Positions 12,431 to 26,355 of a stretch of DNA of 64,000 bases are shown here, piece by piece; positions within the stretch are counted from its first letter, which is position 1; every line of letters begins with the position of its first letter. Under the pieces are notes generated by a model that was not told where the DNA came from, did no database searches, and saw only the letters and a program-made list of their open reading frames with translations. The position numbers and the translations under genes are program-made. This stretch comes from Isoetes taiwanensis (Eukaryota; Streptophyta; Lycopodiopsida; Isoetales; Isoetaceae), in contig JAJEKV010000126.1 of assembly GCA_021234155.1 (NCBI GenBank), forward strand, positions 346,658 through 410,657, in the 5' to 3' direction.

Positions 12431-14765
12431 ATCTCTCCTCACTTTCCCCGGCAAATATGTAGAATGGCTTATAGCACAAATCTCTCATATTTTCGTGATA
12501 TTTCAAGAGAACATGGTGTGTTGCTCATAATGTCCATGCCAATATTACCCAACACATCCTCCTATAGCTTTATAGACTATTTGCAAGCAGATTTATCTAG
12601 TATTTTACAGAATGTGCAAAATGAACAACTTTTGGTTTATATCATTCTCTAGGTGACTCTTCCTAGGCATCTTTCATCAGCCTTTGGTTTCTCAGATAGC
12701 AATACGTAAAAAAATCCCACTCATGTTAGTTCTAAAATGCATTTTTCAGAGATAGAATTACTTCCATGTTAGACCAAAGATCTATGTCTAAATTTGGATG
12801 ATCCAGACATCGGAAGTGTGCAGCCGAGTGGCATATATGATCTCATATCATATGAGTTAGTTACTTTACATCAGTCAAATAGGTAAGGTAATTTATTTCT
12901 GGGCTTATCATGTATACATTCACATTATTACCATGTACTAGAATGATCCTACCAAATAATTTTTTGTACTTAATTCGTGACATCATACCTATGCATCATA
13001 CATCGCTTATACCGTACATCATCATATTCTGTGATCTATAATTTCGTTGCCTTTGCACAGAATGCCCCACGCTTCTCGGAGTTTCCAAGCCTTCCAATCG
13101 CGGAAATTATCGATTTTTCAATTTGGAAAGGGTAGGTCAGACCAGAAGTCTAGTGGGAGTACTAATCACGCCTGAATTGCTTGCTTTGTTGGACCTCGCT
13201 AACCCTTGATCGTTTGTTGCTGCCAAGTATAACAAGAGCCATTGAACCACACAAATAGTCAATAGACTTAATGGTCTTCTCGCATATATCCTACCATCCG
13301 CCCTTAGGGTAACAAGTCTTCAAGTCAAGATTGGTTAGCCGCGCCAGCCATCCTCACGTCATGCCAATCAACATGTTTTAACTCTGTATCCAATGTATGC
13401 CAAAATGCCCGCTTAGAGTTGTCTTGAGGCAATTCTCGAAAGCTAACAAATTATTTGTCCAGCGAAGGGACATATTAGATATATTCATTCAAATTATTGA
13501 GTTATTATACCGATAGCTTGATCAAGTTTACATCATGTTATCATCACATTTGTTGTCCCTTGTCGCTGTTTTATCCTCTAGATATACATTTGAGATAATG
13601 CACACATTGTCCCTCCGCATTCGCTTTAAATAGAAGTCATCTCTTTTCATATCTTGGTATGCCATGTGTCCTTTCTCTCAAGCGTACCACTTTTAGCACA
13701 TTTTTTATCAAAAAGTTGGGAAGTAACTTCCAACTTGATTCCGTTTTCTTCATTTTAATCATTTTGAAGGCAGCCCATCTTGCCTCTATAAGCCTCCCTC
13801 CATAGTGATATTCTCAATATTAGCCAGACATCTTCATCAATTGGAGCAAGTGCACCGTAAAGTTTTTTGTCCGCCATATGGCTGACACATAAAAGCCTGA
13901 TTTTCTACCAATCGCCTATTAATGGGAATTTTAAGCAGCTTTCTCAAGGTAAATTTGAACCTTACACTTGAATAAATAGCTATCAACTGAGTGTTTTTGG
14001 TTGCAGCGGAAAGCCTTATCCTCTTCCTCGTATGAGGCTTACTCCTAATATATATCAATATCATGCATTTGTATCTTTATCTTCAATTTGGTTTTCCACT
14101 TATCATTTCTCCTCCCTTAGCATGCGAAGCTTTTTAATTTCATTAACATCTTCTAGTGCGTTGACTCCAATGATGAAACTTTAGTGTCTATCTTCATGAG
14201 TCCAATGTATATTTTTGAGCTAAATCAGCTATACATCCCATATATGAAGGAGCAACTCTTTATCTCGGAAGCCCTCGCTGTCTTATATATGAAGGGCAAC
14301 CTCCTCCCTCTTTATCCGAAAGCCCTGATAAGGGGTAATAAGAGTATTCCATTCGGGCTAAACCAAGGTGAGACACAACCTAGAACCGATTTGGACTCTC
14401 ATTGCTTCCCTTTCCAAAGACTATTTCATGTAATTCTGTACGATGCAAAGATATATAATGGTTTGTACAAGACCGCTTGGCTATCTAACTTATTTTTGTC
14501 ATACCCAGTAATGGTCTTAGCTCAAGTTCCAAATAGGCTAATAATTTCATACTCCTCCTCAAATGCTTCCTCGCAATTTTCAGCCGATGCAACCAATGTA
14601 GAGTCAGTAAGATATTACTCATAGTATATTATTACAAAGGAACTTTTCGATATTTTTTTTTTCCCCAGATGCTATTCTAGATAATCTTACAACTCGCCAC
14701 AAGGCGTATAAGTAGAAGTATCAACAATGTACCAAGTGAGATGAAGTTCCTAAAGAAAACCCGCA
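12431..14765. other. Region upstream of RT2, no gene recognised
   Basis: May hold the decayed N-terminal half of RT2: a minus-strand frame at 13837-14064 is open and basic, but I cannot tie it to a domain. The plus-strand frame at 14184-14624 (146 codons) has no recognisable features. No repeats were seen. Confidence 0.35.
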
Positions 14766-15074
14766 AATTAACCAGCATCACTAGACCGTATATCCTACCT
14801 TTGGTCAATCCCTACAGATTATCATTCCGTAGAATTAAACGTATATTTCTAGTACTCCAGACTTCACACTGTCTTTTATTTTATTTTTAAAAAGGACAAC
14901 AAACTAAATAAACATTAAAACCATGTAGACAATTCATCTTTTATCATAGGTCAAATGCCATTTATACTTGATCATATTATCATAAGGTAGTTTCTATCAT
15001 AAGATACCACCGCTATGCCTACATATGTATAAGTCATATGTCATCCTTATGGCATTTACTTCAAAAGGTTTTAT
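14766..15074. repeat. Segment B, block 1
   Basis: Aligns with 8085-8425 of segment A, for example around ATAAACATTAAA and ATCATAAGGTAG. It ends at the junction with the LINE-bearing insertion, where A continues for about 20 more bases before B resumes at 21913. Confidence 0.8.
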
Positions 15075-18000
15075 CCACCCCCATCCATACCATACATCTT
15101 CATGGCCGCCTCAGAGGCCCCTGCCCGCATCTCCCATTTGAGGGAGATATCCTCACCCCCAGCCCCCACATCACACTTCAAACCCCACTGAGAACCAGTA
15201 GGAGGGGTCACACAAGGAAACGGCCCTACGATAACAAAGACAAGGGAGAAACCTCTTCCATGAGGAGGAAGCCCTGACAAAGGCCCAATCGCGAGATTGA
15301 CTCCTGAGATGGATTAGCTATCGCCAAGCCCTTATCAAAAAGCAGACGAGACTAAGGAAATGTACCGGAGGAACAGACGAGAGCAACTTTTAACCCTGGG
15401 ATTGCGTGGATCGACAAGCAGAGATAATAAATTCTCAAGATCCCATCGCGTACTCAAAAAGACAGCTGGCGCTGGAAAGGCAACGGTTACGTAGATGGAG
15501 ACCCGCATGCTGCTTAGGGAAGATCTGCTTCGCTTTTGGCCCACTTCCACTTTGAGAGGTAACAGATACAAGGTGGCTCCTCACGACTTGCGAGCTCGCT
15601 GCGGATTCCCTCCTCACCACCATGGAGACTACATATGGCAGGCGCGCATAAGTGGTGTTGAGTAGATACAAGGCAACTATTTCCTTCAAGTCGTGGCCGA
15701 GGGGCATGCCAACAAGGATAGGAAATGTCCGAGCCATCATCGGCCTAGGCAGAGCTAAGAACCCTGCAGAGTAGGGTCAGACACAAGATCGAGATCCGTG
15801 AGCTCAAAGCAACCATTGCCTGTACAGGCAAATACCATGCCGTAGGTCCATGAACACCAAGTAAGATCAAGACAAATGAGTTGGCTAAGCCAAACAGAGA
15901 TTCCAACAGAGCTAGGCTCTCACTGTGCGCCAGAGGTCAAGAACACGCGGGACGCCTGCCGCGACGCGTTCTACGTGCCCCCACGTCGCCAAACAAGGTG
16001 ACCGACACCACCTCCTCCATCTCAAGACACACCACACCGCCCTCACGCGGAGCAGCCCACACCCAGCCCAGCGCCACCGGGCCGGAACAACACGTTTCAA
16101 CTCGCGAGATGCTAGAGCAGAGCCAGCCGACGCCATAATGTGGTGGTGCGTGGACTCCTGAGAGGAGGTAGGAGAAGATCCCACCGTTTATCCGTGATGA
16201 GATCCTATTTCGGTTTTCAGCATTCCCAACTACTTCAAGACACTACTAGAGCAAGTCAGCCTTTGGGCCTTTAACGTTATCGTGACGCCAAGGTTTTACC
16301 TTCACGGTGGCGTATACGCGAGTATCGCGAGGCCATCCTCAAGGCCGTAGTAGGCAAATTGCTGGGATCAAGCTCAGATGTCGCATCAGATTCACCCCGA
16401 GCGTAACAGGAAAACCTACTTCTAAGCAAAGAATGTCAGTCGGTGGACGCCCGGCCAGAGGGGGGCTTGGTGCCTTGTCCGTAAGTAAGCTTCATTTTCA
16501 AAATTCTCGCATACCGCCGAGGTTGCCGCAGGCAATGCGCCGCTGCCACACCGCTTGCCGCCGCTGCTATCGTGCCAGCATTCCCATCGCACCTCCTCAA
16601 GCCCCGGGCTGGCCCGGATCAGGCCGCCAAGGTTACTGCGACACCGCCCCCGGCAACCGGCGCGGTGATCATCGCAGCATCCACATCAATGCCACAACAA
16701 ATAGGAACTGCGGCTCCAGATGGTGTCTTGAACCGGGCCGGCTTCCCCTCGCGTAGAAGGCGAGTCTCAACGCTTATTGCATCGATATGGATCTCATTTC
16801 CTTTCCCTCATGGAAACATGGGAGCATGCAGGTACGTGACCACCTGACCTCCCAGCGTCCGTGATTTCTCTGTTCAATGAGTGCACAGTGTTTAGGCATG
16901 CATGGTTGCTCACAATACCGCGGGTAACCTTGAGGCACTACCGCTGCACAAAAATGCATGTGCACAATCGCTTACTATGGGTGCGAAAAAGATGACAAAG
17001 GGCTATTTACACTTTTCTCATAGCAAAGATATTACTTTCCACATGCCGAGAGCAACCTTTATAACACTCATTCTGGATGTGATAGATTTGGAGCCCTATA
17101 TATCGATCTATATGATGACATACAGAAGTACAAACAGCCAAGGTGGATTATGTTGCTTGGCGACTTTTAATGTACCTATCGTGAACCTAAGGTGTTCCAA
17201 AATTTGAGCCCCCGGGCAGAGGACGCCTTGCGCTTGAGGTGGTTTCGTCAAGGATATCGACGACATCCATATTTCAAGGCTTATGGCGTGCAAAGCTTGT
17301 TGTTGCCGGGTAGTATCTTTGACCGGTTATTTGTAATGGCTGCTACAATGGTCACTCTTCCACCGCCAGATCAGAGTATGTGAGAACCAAGGGGGCGGCT
17401 CCAAAGGTGGTGGATTATCTCACTGGTCGAGGAACCCGGATCAGACCGTTATCATTTTTCCATCGACGCATAATTCTGACGAGGAAGTGACCGGACCACC
17501 GCCCCCTCGTTCATGCATCTCCATTGGGAGGCTCCCCTGCATCTACTTCACCTCAACACACCGTGTGCCCCAAATTGCACTGACTACGCACTGCAGGACC
17601 TATGCCCGCTGTTTGAGCATGATCCGCGGGATCACAGAATTCCCCACACTTCAAGAGCACCGCCACCGACCTATCCGGCTTCTCGACGGCCGCATAAAGA
17701 TGCTTTGGGAGAGGTACGCTTCACCTACGTAACCTCGTGCACTACCACCTTCCCCCGCACGCATGGTTTGATGATGAATGTCGGAGCTCAAACGCATAAT
17801 TCGCAAGTCATCGATCCCATCTCCTTCACAAAGCGCCGGCCAAATAATATTGCCGCTTTCTCAAGAACAAGAAGGCTTATACCTCGCTGGTAACATCAGC
17901 AATGTGATGTTTGGTCTCCCCGGACCTACACCCCAGACATCTCCCCGAAGGGTCTTGAGATAGCCTCGCGACGTTTCCACATGAACATCACTCCTGAGCA

Positions 18001-19985
18001 ATGGGTACGGCAAGACTCTTGCAATGTACCGCATTAATTCGGGCCGGGCCGCACCGCCTCCACGATAGGCATGGCTCGCTATCACTGCATGGGGATAAGC
18101 CATCATGGCCTACGTCAGTCAGGCCACCGGGAAGGCGATTTAGATGGCATGCAAAAGCGTAACTTCAAATGGGTCACCTACATCAGCTCGGCCTCACGCA
18201 TATTGTTCAATAAAGCATTACAGAAGGCTTCCCCACGCAATGGACCACTAGTAGGGTAGTGCCCATATACAAAGCGTGGGGACCCTAATGCCCTACTAAC
18301 TACCGCATTCATTATGGTCACCCCTCTTTGCAAATCATATTGCATCCTTGAAAGCAACAATAATAATATGGGCGAGGGAAGCGAGGAGCGAAGCCTACAC
18401 AAAGGGTTTCCGCCCAGTATATTCCACTATTGATCATATCTTCACTACAAGACATCGATTGAAGATAGCAGAATCAGCCAAGCAGTAACCTCGCATCGTT
18501 GTTTCGCGGATTTTGCAAAAGCTGCCGACACAAGAGACTCTAATGTTATGGACATTGCGTTACCGGGACCCCCGACTTAATGCAGATATCTATTGTAAGG
18601 AGACATGCTCGCATCAGATTACATCGGCAAAGACAAAATGGCAGATCGCGAGGCATTGAGCGCGCCGTGGCTGCCCCTCCCCCAAGAACACTCTTTGGCC
18701 TCGTATATTGATCAGCTGGAAGATTTCGCTCTTCAACATGGAGGTGCTGACGCGACATCTCATGCATCACACAATCCTAAGAACTCATATATGCTCTAAT
18801 GCATGTCAACCCCCATGGCCTATACTCCAGGACATGCAACGCCACTGATGCTCTTGACACTTTTGCCAATTCACCGCATGCGAAGTTAATTTGGCCAAAA
18901 GTTCGGTGTCATTAGTTGCATCATCCCGCCAGCCAAGGCTTCCCACATCTACTTACTGTGGGCGTGGAGGTAGAGGTGGCTCCACCTACAAGTACTGGGA
19001 TTGAGTTCTCAACTACCACTCATTGGGATGCAGCCATCGCTGCGGGTCATGGCGTGGTTGGAAAGCGTTGTATGCCATGCGTACCTACAGCGTAGCTGTA
19101 TGCCTCAGCTATTAGTCACATTTGTTTCGCCTTGCTGAGCCGCCTTTGTATGGAGCAGTTTTGTACCGTGATCCTACCCAGAGACAGTTTTCTATCCCTT
19201 CAATCTGGCCGCATTGGAACGCCATGTCGCTTACTTCCAAAAGGTGGTCGCTTATGGCTACTGGCACGCTTGCCCCACCTTATGCTTTTGGCCATCACAT
19301 GGGTTCCCAACGCCAAATCCTCGCCGGAAAGACAAAAGGCCTGCTGGTTCTCACTGCGCGGGCAAACAGAGCGCGCCCGGTGTCAGACAAAGAAAAGATC
19401 GCGAGGCAATTTAAATCAGACTTAGATGCTACTTTCCTTTGCAAGCCTGGATGGCAGAGGCTCGGACGCGATGTTGTCGGGCACACCATCGCCAGCAGTC
19501 AATCCTAGGTCTACAAGAGGCCCACACCAAGATTTGTGCCACCCACCGCTTCCATGAAGAAGCGCTAGACTTATAGTCGACCAAGACGGTGCACATCAGC
19601 CCGCATTGAAATGTATGCTGGGCCCTGAACCACGGTGAACAAAGGTTTTGCTGCCGCTGTTGCCACCTCGTGGCGCTGACATTGAGGATGAATGTCATAC
19701 CCTCCGTGACCGGGCCAAAGATTTGCCCACATCCGAGAGCCGTATATGTTCGACATTAGTACCGCCACCGCTGTAATCGCCATTGACTACAAAAGATCGG
19801 GATTGTTGGGGGTCATACCTGTGAGGTTATGGATGCATCTGACTCGCTTGTGTCCTACGATCTATATTGAACTCGGGTCTCTGGTAATTGTAATGCAGAA
19901 CGAACTATCATCAATTAGCCAACATCACCATGTTCCATGATATACTTAAAACCCAGCCTATTCTCGCTCCTAAAAAACATTAAAA
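15075..19985 (+). pseudogene. LINE (non-LTR retrotransposon), frame-broken
   Basis: A GC-rich insertion in segment B. An endonuclease signature, RWIMLLGDF then N, lies at about 17140-17170 but needs one T removed from a T run to read GDFN. An SDH-like endonuclease box lies near 17440. Reverse transcriptase signatures follow: STIDHIFTTRH at about 18420-18456, CFADFAKAADTRD at about 18500-18538 (motif A, first catalytic Asp), MA then LLSRT near 18820 where the YADD box should be, and CEVNLAKSSV at about 18880-18912. The frame changes between nearly every motif. The 5' part (15.1-16.9 kb) is GC-rich and may be ORF1 or leader, with no recognised domain. The CFxDFxKAxDT form is unlike the KAYDRV form of common plant L1 elements. 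Confidence 0.65.
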
Positions 19986-21887
19986 ATTATGGTTACTACC
20001 TAGCTCGATTCTAATGTGTATGTGCCGTGCGCTCTAGCATTTGCATAAGATGCATGTGATTCTCTATCAGAAACGACCGTCATAGATATCTTAATGAGAA
20101 ACATTGAAGCCCTATTTGAATGTGTAGTGTATTTTCGTAATTTTTCTCTCATCAGCAATGGTAGTCGTAATACCACCGCAACTTCGTAAAGAACCTTGTC
20201 TACCTCCTCCTCAATCTCCTCTTCCATATCCTCTAATCAAGTGCGCTGTCCACCGCATCATCAATTCATTTCTTCAATAACCCCAAATTTACACAAGCAA
20301 TCTTCTATGTCAATACATAAAGCTTCTTTTATCCTCAACACAAAGCAAAATAAAGTTGCTAATGCTCCCTCGACATTTTCTAAGTTTACATTTTCCGAAA
20401 GCAACATTTTGATAAACCGCATTTTACAAAAAGAATCAATATTTAGCCGACAAAAGAAACAAAGTGGTTACCACCTTCATCATTTCTTTTGATAATTCCT
20501 CGCATTTGTCGTACTATCTCTCGTGCCTTCATTAATACATTTACCAACTTCTATTATTTCTCGCACTCTTTGGAGATGTCCAACAGCCTTTGCGCTTACA
20601 CACATTGAAAAGAATTGAGGTAAAAAAGTCCGTAGGAAATAAAAGGTTTGTCCCTCTTCCCGTGAGAGAAAAGAAGAACTAACCACTTACCAACAATTTC
20701 CTAGATGCATGGAGACGTAATTGAGTCGAGCATGATTCTATTAAAGACGAATCACCACCTTCTTAAGCTTACAATCTCTTTGCAAGAGCCTCATTCAAAT
20801 TTTCTCATAACTTGTATTTCAAACTAATTTGATAGTGGACCTCGCTCACCTGCTCTAAGTGTCACAACCCGTGAACTCTTGAAGAAAGTAGCATCCCACC
20901 ATATGTAAAGATGGTATAGAGATGAAGTACAGCCATCACACCTTTGGTCGGGAGGCCGGATCATTTTGTTTGACTCCGCTTTTACGCCTTTCTGCGACAT
21001 TCTCTTTCCTCATCAGATATCCGAATACCAAGACAGGAAAGAGAGTATTTTATGACCGTGAGCTAGGAGACATCCAGCAGACCAGCCTTTTCAGAATAAA
21101 GGGAAAAACTCCCGTGATAAATTCATGCTTAGAACTTCTGGTGTGCCGGGTTTTCTAGTTTAACAATAAAGATCTCACAATTAGCAACTCATCTTACTAA
21201 TTAATCAAATGAAGAGATCTAGAGTTGTCTAAAATTACTCGAGACTCGTGATCATGTACTAAACCTCGGAATTTAGGTAAAGGATTATATCACAAGAACT
21301 AAGAGTGTGACGTTTCCAAAGACAAAGATAACACGGCCCCGTGATTTATATCAGACCGGGCCAATACGCCGTATTAATGCCATCCTTAACCGACGTGTAC
21401 GCCAACGTAGCCAAAGTGTGTAGAGCCCTAGGGGCAAATCTCTGTAAGCAAAAGGTGTATTTATTTATGTGCACATTTACCCATGTGCACATTTATCTAG
21501 GGTAATATTTTCCCATGTGGACACTTTATGCCACATACATAAAGGCAGTATACACCTAATTATCCCACATGCCTAAAAGGGATAATTGGAAACTCTAGCC
21601 CTAACCTCCCTTGTCTATTTAGGTAAAGGAAACCCCAACTTTCCATTTTCGGCCCATAGGCTTTAGGGCTCGCTTTGCTTTGATCCAAGAGCCACCCGCT
21701 TCCCACATTCAAGGCTCTCGCCAGCCTAGCTCGTTAGTTTCCCCTTTCTAGCATACATATCATAAGGTTTTTCCTCTAAATCTCTTTCTGGGCGGGGTTT
21801 TTAATCCCACAAGAATAATGCTTTGTCGCTTCTCTTTTGTTTGGGTCCCCAGGCCAATTGGTTCCTCGTGGACGCTTAAAACCTATC
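19986..21887. other. 3' part of the LINE-bearing insertion, uncertain content
   Basis: 20.0-20.9 kb is AT-rich with a short minus-strand acidic frame (20000-20227) that I cannot place. 21.3-21.85 kb is GC-richer and includes a small iteration of GTGCACATTTA near 21470. The motif at 21764-21823 recurs at 54673-54729. It could be the LINE 3' region, or a separate LTR-like fragment nested in or beside it. Confidence 0.3.
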
Positions 21888-21912
21888 TTCTATTCTATTC
21901 TATTCTATTCTT
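21888..21912 (+). repeat. TTCTA pentanucleotide tail at the end of the insertion
   Basis: About five TTCTA units sit exactly at the junction where segment B resumes. A simple repeat at the 3' junction is what several LINE families leave. A similar run is at 55132-55154, and a shorter degenerate one ends the SINE-like copy at 2.3 kb. Confidence 0.8.
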
Positions 21913-23083
21913 ACAAAATGCCATTGATATTATTTGGAAGACCATTAGGTACCACAAACATCCCGGGCCTTAGACTAATCGAGTCTAGGTGTGACTTTGT
22001 TTTAAATCATTCACCTATCCGGTTTTAATCCATTTGAAGATGTTACCATCATGTATTTAAGGAAAACCATCATTTTTAGAAGTCCATACCTCTTTTATCT
22101 TATTGATTATAACAAATTTATTAACCTCGTACTTTCACGCACTTCAATTGAATTTAATTATCACCCACGATATGTAACTACAGCTTAGTTATTCCAATTC
22201 ATAACATGCTTATTTATGCAAATCAATGCTCAAGAAGGAATAATAACTATATATATCCAACAAAGTATCATATATTACCGTTATATTGCTACTTTGTGCT
22301 CCAAATGATCGTAAACATAAGGCAGACCCAGAACGTAGACGTATTTGGCCGCGATATATTTTTGTCAGTGTCTAATGTCAGATAAAAATAGACGGCCCAT
22401 ACAGCATATTCTGTTTATGCTTATAGATCAACCGGAAAGCTCTAAGCATACTCTTACAATGTACAAAAAAGAGGTTTTAGAAAAGAAACACATCCTCTAT
22501 TGGTTCCATGCTATCATGTTTCATCTCCGAAGTCAGTTCTTGCAACTTCTATCCTGCTACTCCATCATCCACATGCAATGTAAAGCCATTTAAGTAAAGG
22601 ACACAATGGGAAGAAAGCCACGCGGCCTCGCTGTACCAATCAAGCAAACATTAGCTTGAAACCCTAAGAAGATGCAAGGGCCAAAAGGTAATTATGGTTT
22701 TCTACTTATAACCGGGAAATTCATTGCTACTTCATTTCTGTCTGCTAGTATTACAAAGCATATAAAGAAAAGCTGAGTATTATTTAGCCACGCTCTTGTT
22801 TACAAAGAATACATCATTCTATATAATTTAAGAACTGATCAAGAATATCCGATATGTTACTATTGCTTCAGTGTACTATTACATGGGCTACATCATCCCT
22901 AAGTCTAGTCCATGCTGCTTAACCTTTTCTAAGAAATATAAGTCCTATAACTAGATTTGGTCTCCGTCACTTCATATCGATTTTAGAAGGAAACATAACT
23001 TAATGGTTATATTTCCATCTTATTTCTTATGACACTTATGCATTAGAACAACTTATGCTTTTTTTTTTTCCTTTTATTCTATA
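21913..23083. repeat. Segment B, block 2
   Basis: Aligns base for base, with many small indels, to about 8436-9615 of segment A. Long identical runs include TGTGACTTTGTTTTAAATC and AACATGCTTATTTATGC. It ends at TTATTCTATA, where the second insertion begins. Confidence 0.9.
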
Positions 23084-24845
23084 CTAGAAAAAGTGCTCAG
23101 CCAAGTTGCCGGGCTTTTCATCTAGATAAGTCTAAAAGAGAATATAGATGTAAAGTTGTGGTGAGTATTTATTTCTAGACCTCGCATATGTTTGATGATT
23201 TGAAGATCTCTCGAGAGAACTTAGCTTTGGATTGAGGCTACACTATCACACATTGTTCTCTGGACATAAGGTAGAGTGTGTCTATATCAATCGGGTTTCC
23301 GCATATAGAGGAAGTGTATCTCTATATGAGTTCTTGATGTACAACCATAACTTCCAAAGGTGCATATGGGCTTTGATATGCTCTCTAGATTTCATGCAAA
23401 CGAATTGACATTAAAAGATGGAATATTATAAAATTAGTGACTATAAATGTGCGCCCACATGTCAAACATTATAGTTATATAGTATGTTAGCAAATGTAAT
23501 ATATAATCTACACATTCGGATGTGGGATGTATGTGTGTATATTCCCATTTATTATAGTTATCATAAATATTTTACCTATTGTATCATTTCATTTCAGATT
23601 TTCTTTTCTTGTGTATATTATTTAGGATGTATATATTTGGACTGCTTTCACGGAGATTTTGCCAAGTGTGTCAATAAATGGATCCTTTTACTAAGATGTG
23701 AAGGAGGGATGAAATTATAGTCGAGCTTATTATGGAGAAGATTAAATAGTTGATGATGTAAAGAGATGCCATAATTATTTCCCTTACTTCAGCTTATGTA
23801 GAGACCTTATAAATAAGTTCCCCATTTATTATTGTGTTTTTAAATAGAAAATTTTTGCTTAGGCTTAAACATTCACATAAGCCTTCTACATGTTGCAATA
23901 ATCCTTGGCTTGCCACTTTGAAATAAGAGAAGAGTAACAAATCCTTGAATGTAAATCAAGCAGCTAATTTGCTAGCATTGCAAGTCAGCATCAAGAAATT
24001 GTACACTCATATAATTAGGTGTGTATATTTTGGTAATTGCTCCATATCCTTGACAAATAAGACATCTAAAATCAAACTAATTAACAATACAAGTGGTAAT
24101 GAATATTCAAGATGCATTTGAAATGAAAGAAACTTCTCAAGGTAAGATACAAGTACCAAAAAACAGTTTGTTTTTTGTCTCTAAATCGTTATTCGTTATT
24201 CTCAAGAATTGCCCCTATCATGTAGGAATATCTAGGCTTAATATGTTTCACATAAACTGAAGATGGGTATGAATACCTTCTTCATGTATTTCACAAATTA
24301 AAAGCTTGTGTTTAGAAATTATAACCTCAACACCTATATGTCACTCCATCTATATGGTATCTTGAGCGCCTATACATTATGTACATAGTGCAACATTTTG
24401 AATTCATGTACAGGCTAGTATAATAACAGGAAGATTGTATTAATGGCAGGAACCCTTACTCAAAGAACATCAACGCATTATTAGTTCATCAAAAGCGAAA
24501 GATATATAATGTTATTTTAGTAAAGGAGCCCTTGCTCAAAGACAAGATATATAATGTTATTCTTAGTACAGGAGCTGCATTTGAATGTTCCTAAGGTATT
24601 AACACCCGTATCTAATATAGCTATGAAATATTAAGAGACGAAGCACAAAGTCTTTGTAGATCTTACCATGAATGTTCCTGGTAGGAACAACACTTATCTA
24701 ATAGGTGTAGAGTTAGCTGGATCCAAATATATAAAGCATGTTCAGCATCAGCCTTTCCATCCTCAATGGCAAGATATATAATACATGACCCACCATGATT
24801 ACATTACTGTTAATTGGCATGCAGGTAATAAAAGTTGCTGCAACC
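23084..24845. other. Left part of the 4.4-kb insertion, no gene recognised
   Basis: AT-rich. Contains imperfect direct repeats at 24501-24545 and 24546-24590 (GATATATAATGTTATT...AGGAGC), with a related piece near 24446-24470. The plus-strand frame at 23484-23720 is not convincing. Confidence 0.4.
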
Positions 24846-24846
24846 T

Positions 24847-25305
24847 CTAAATCTCCAGCTCGCCCAAGGAGATCGACCATACAATTCTGATGTTATAGAG
24901 AAAACGATTGCAAACTTGATGCATTTCTCTAAAACCTTTGAGCATATCTTCTCCATGCCCATATTGGCAGCAAGTTGCAAGCATGGCATTCCATGATACC
25001 ACATCACGCTTTGGCATCTGCTCGAAGAAATGACAAGCCTTGGTCAATTTTTCTTCTTCGGCATAACCTGTAATCATGGCATTCCACGCAATCACATTTT
25101 GCCTAGGCATTTTTTTGCAATAGTTGGGAAGCTTTCCTAAGCTGCCCTTGTGGAGCACACGCTGCAACCACTCATGACTATTGGGGCAACACAAATATAT
25201 AATGTTAGGAAAGTTTTGAATGAACTTATATTTAACCTGCCTTGCAGGTCTTACGCTAAGCCATCCCTTGTAAGAAACTTGCATTTTTTTGTTAAGGGTA
25301 CCCAT
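24847..25305 (-). pseudogene. PPR protein fragment (PLS type)
   Basis: The minus-strand frame contains two successive pentatricopeptide motifs: a KKMPRQNVIAWNAMITGYAE stretch (about 25040-25110), then FEQMPKRDVVSWNAML with the following CQYGHGEDML (about 24930-25030). The NVIAWNAMI and RDVVSWNAM signatures are diagnostic of organelle RNA-editing PPR proteins, which bind RNA in plastids or mitochondria. A full PLS protein has ten or more motifs and a C-terminal E/DYW domain; here only about two remain and both sides are unrelated. It is a fragment or a decayed retrocopy. Confidence 0.8.
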
Positions 25306-26355
25306 GCCTTCAGATGACAGAAGACATCATTTCGACCTTTTGTTGGATTGATAGGATGCTGCAAGAATATGTGTCAGATCTGCAAGACTGCATAACTGTA
25401 CCAAGACAGATTGAAACGAATAGAAAAAGTCATAGCAAAGAAAGAGTTTTTGACCTTGCAAGGAGCATGCAACATCCCATTTACTACCAAACAATCTGCA
25501 GATCCTACATATAAGCCAATCATGCACATAATAAATAAACAAATAATCTGACTTTGCCCTACCTCATGCACAATGAAACAAGCAACTAATATCTTTCCTA
25601 CCTGATTTAAAATGCATTGAATAGAAGGGAAGTAGCAGAACCAACGTAAAATCGATGCTTTTTAAATCTATAATACATGTTGAATGATCAAAGAAGCAGT
25701 TTTGCCCCTGAAGTTTTGCCTGTTATTATGATGCTCCAGAAGCCTAGGGAAGTCAAAATGAATATTTAGTAATGTCAGTGTCATTAGCAAAATGGATATT
25801 TAGCATCATTGCCATAAGCAAAATGTCTCCAGAATGTTATCAGAAAAATCAATTAAGGCTCATCTTTTTGAATAGAGAGTTTCATTAGGACTAATTACCT
25901 TGAACATTTCAGTAATATCCTGCCCAGTTCCAACTCAATTGATGGGGAGCATTAGCAGAAAGCACCTGCATCATCTTGTATTCTGGAGTGAAACTGCACC
26001 CTGCCAAATAACTACAAAATGTAAGAAGAATATGAAAAATCAATACATCTTAAAGAGAGATTCATTTATCTCAAAGTGCAACAGTAGACCACTAACATGC
26101 AAAAGAGGAAACCTTCAAAATGTAGCACCGGGTTGGCTTGTATATCCTCCTTGATTATGGTCATATAACAACTCCAAAGTATTTTCTTTGAATGCTAGCC
26201 TGATGATTCGAACCAAGAGTTTGAGCTTATTAGCTCCATTAATTACCAGCACTAAGTCTCTAGCTTCTGGCATGGGTCTACAGGCTATAAACTGCAGAGA
26301 TACATCAGGAAAGGATATACTCAATTGAGAGTTTATCAACAGAAGAACATACCTT
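25306..26355. other. Between the PPR fragment and the three-exon gene
   Basis: No gene recognised. It probably includes the 3' untranslated region of the minus-strand gene. CTG and CAG are frequent here (I count ten in 25321-25620, with no CTCG or CGAG), unlike the repeat regions. Confidence 0.45.

Noticed and set aside
16307-16756. A 149-codon plus-strand open frame
   Set aside because: It lies in the GC-rich 5' part of the LINE with overlapping frames on all sides. I see no ORF1 zinc knuckle or RRM, so it is not called as a gene.
21430-21500. A CRISPR-like or satellite array
   Set aside because: Only two short GTGCACATTTA units are present, with no regular spacers, so it is a minor local duplication.
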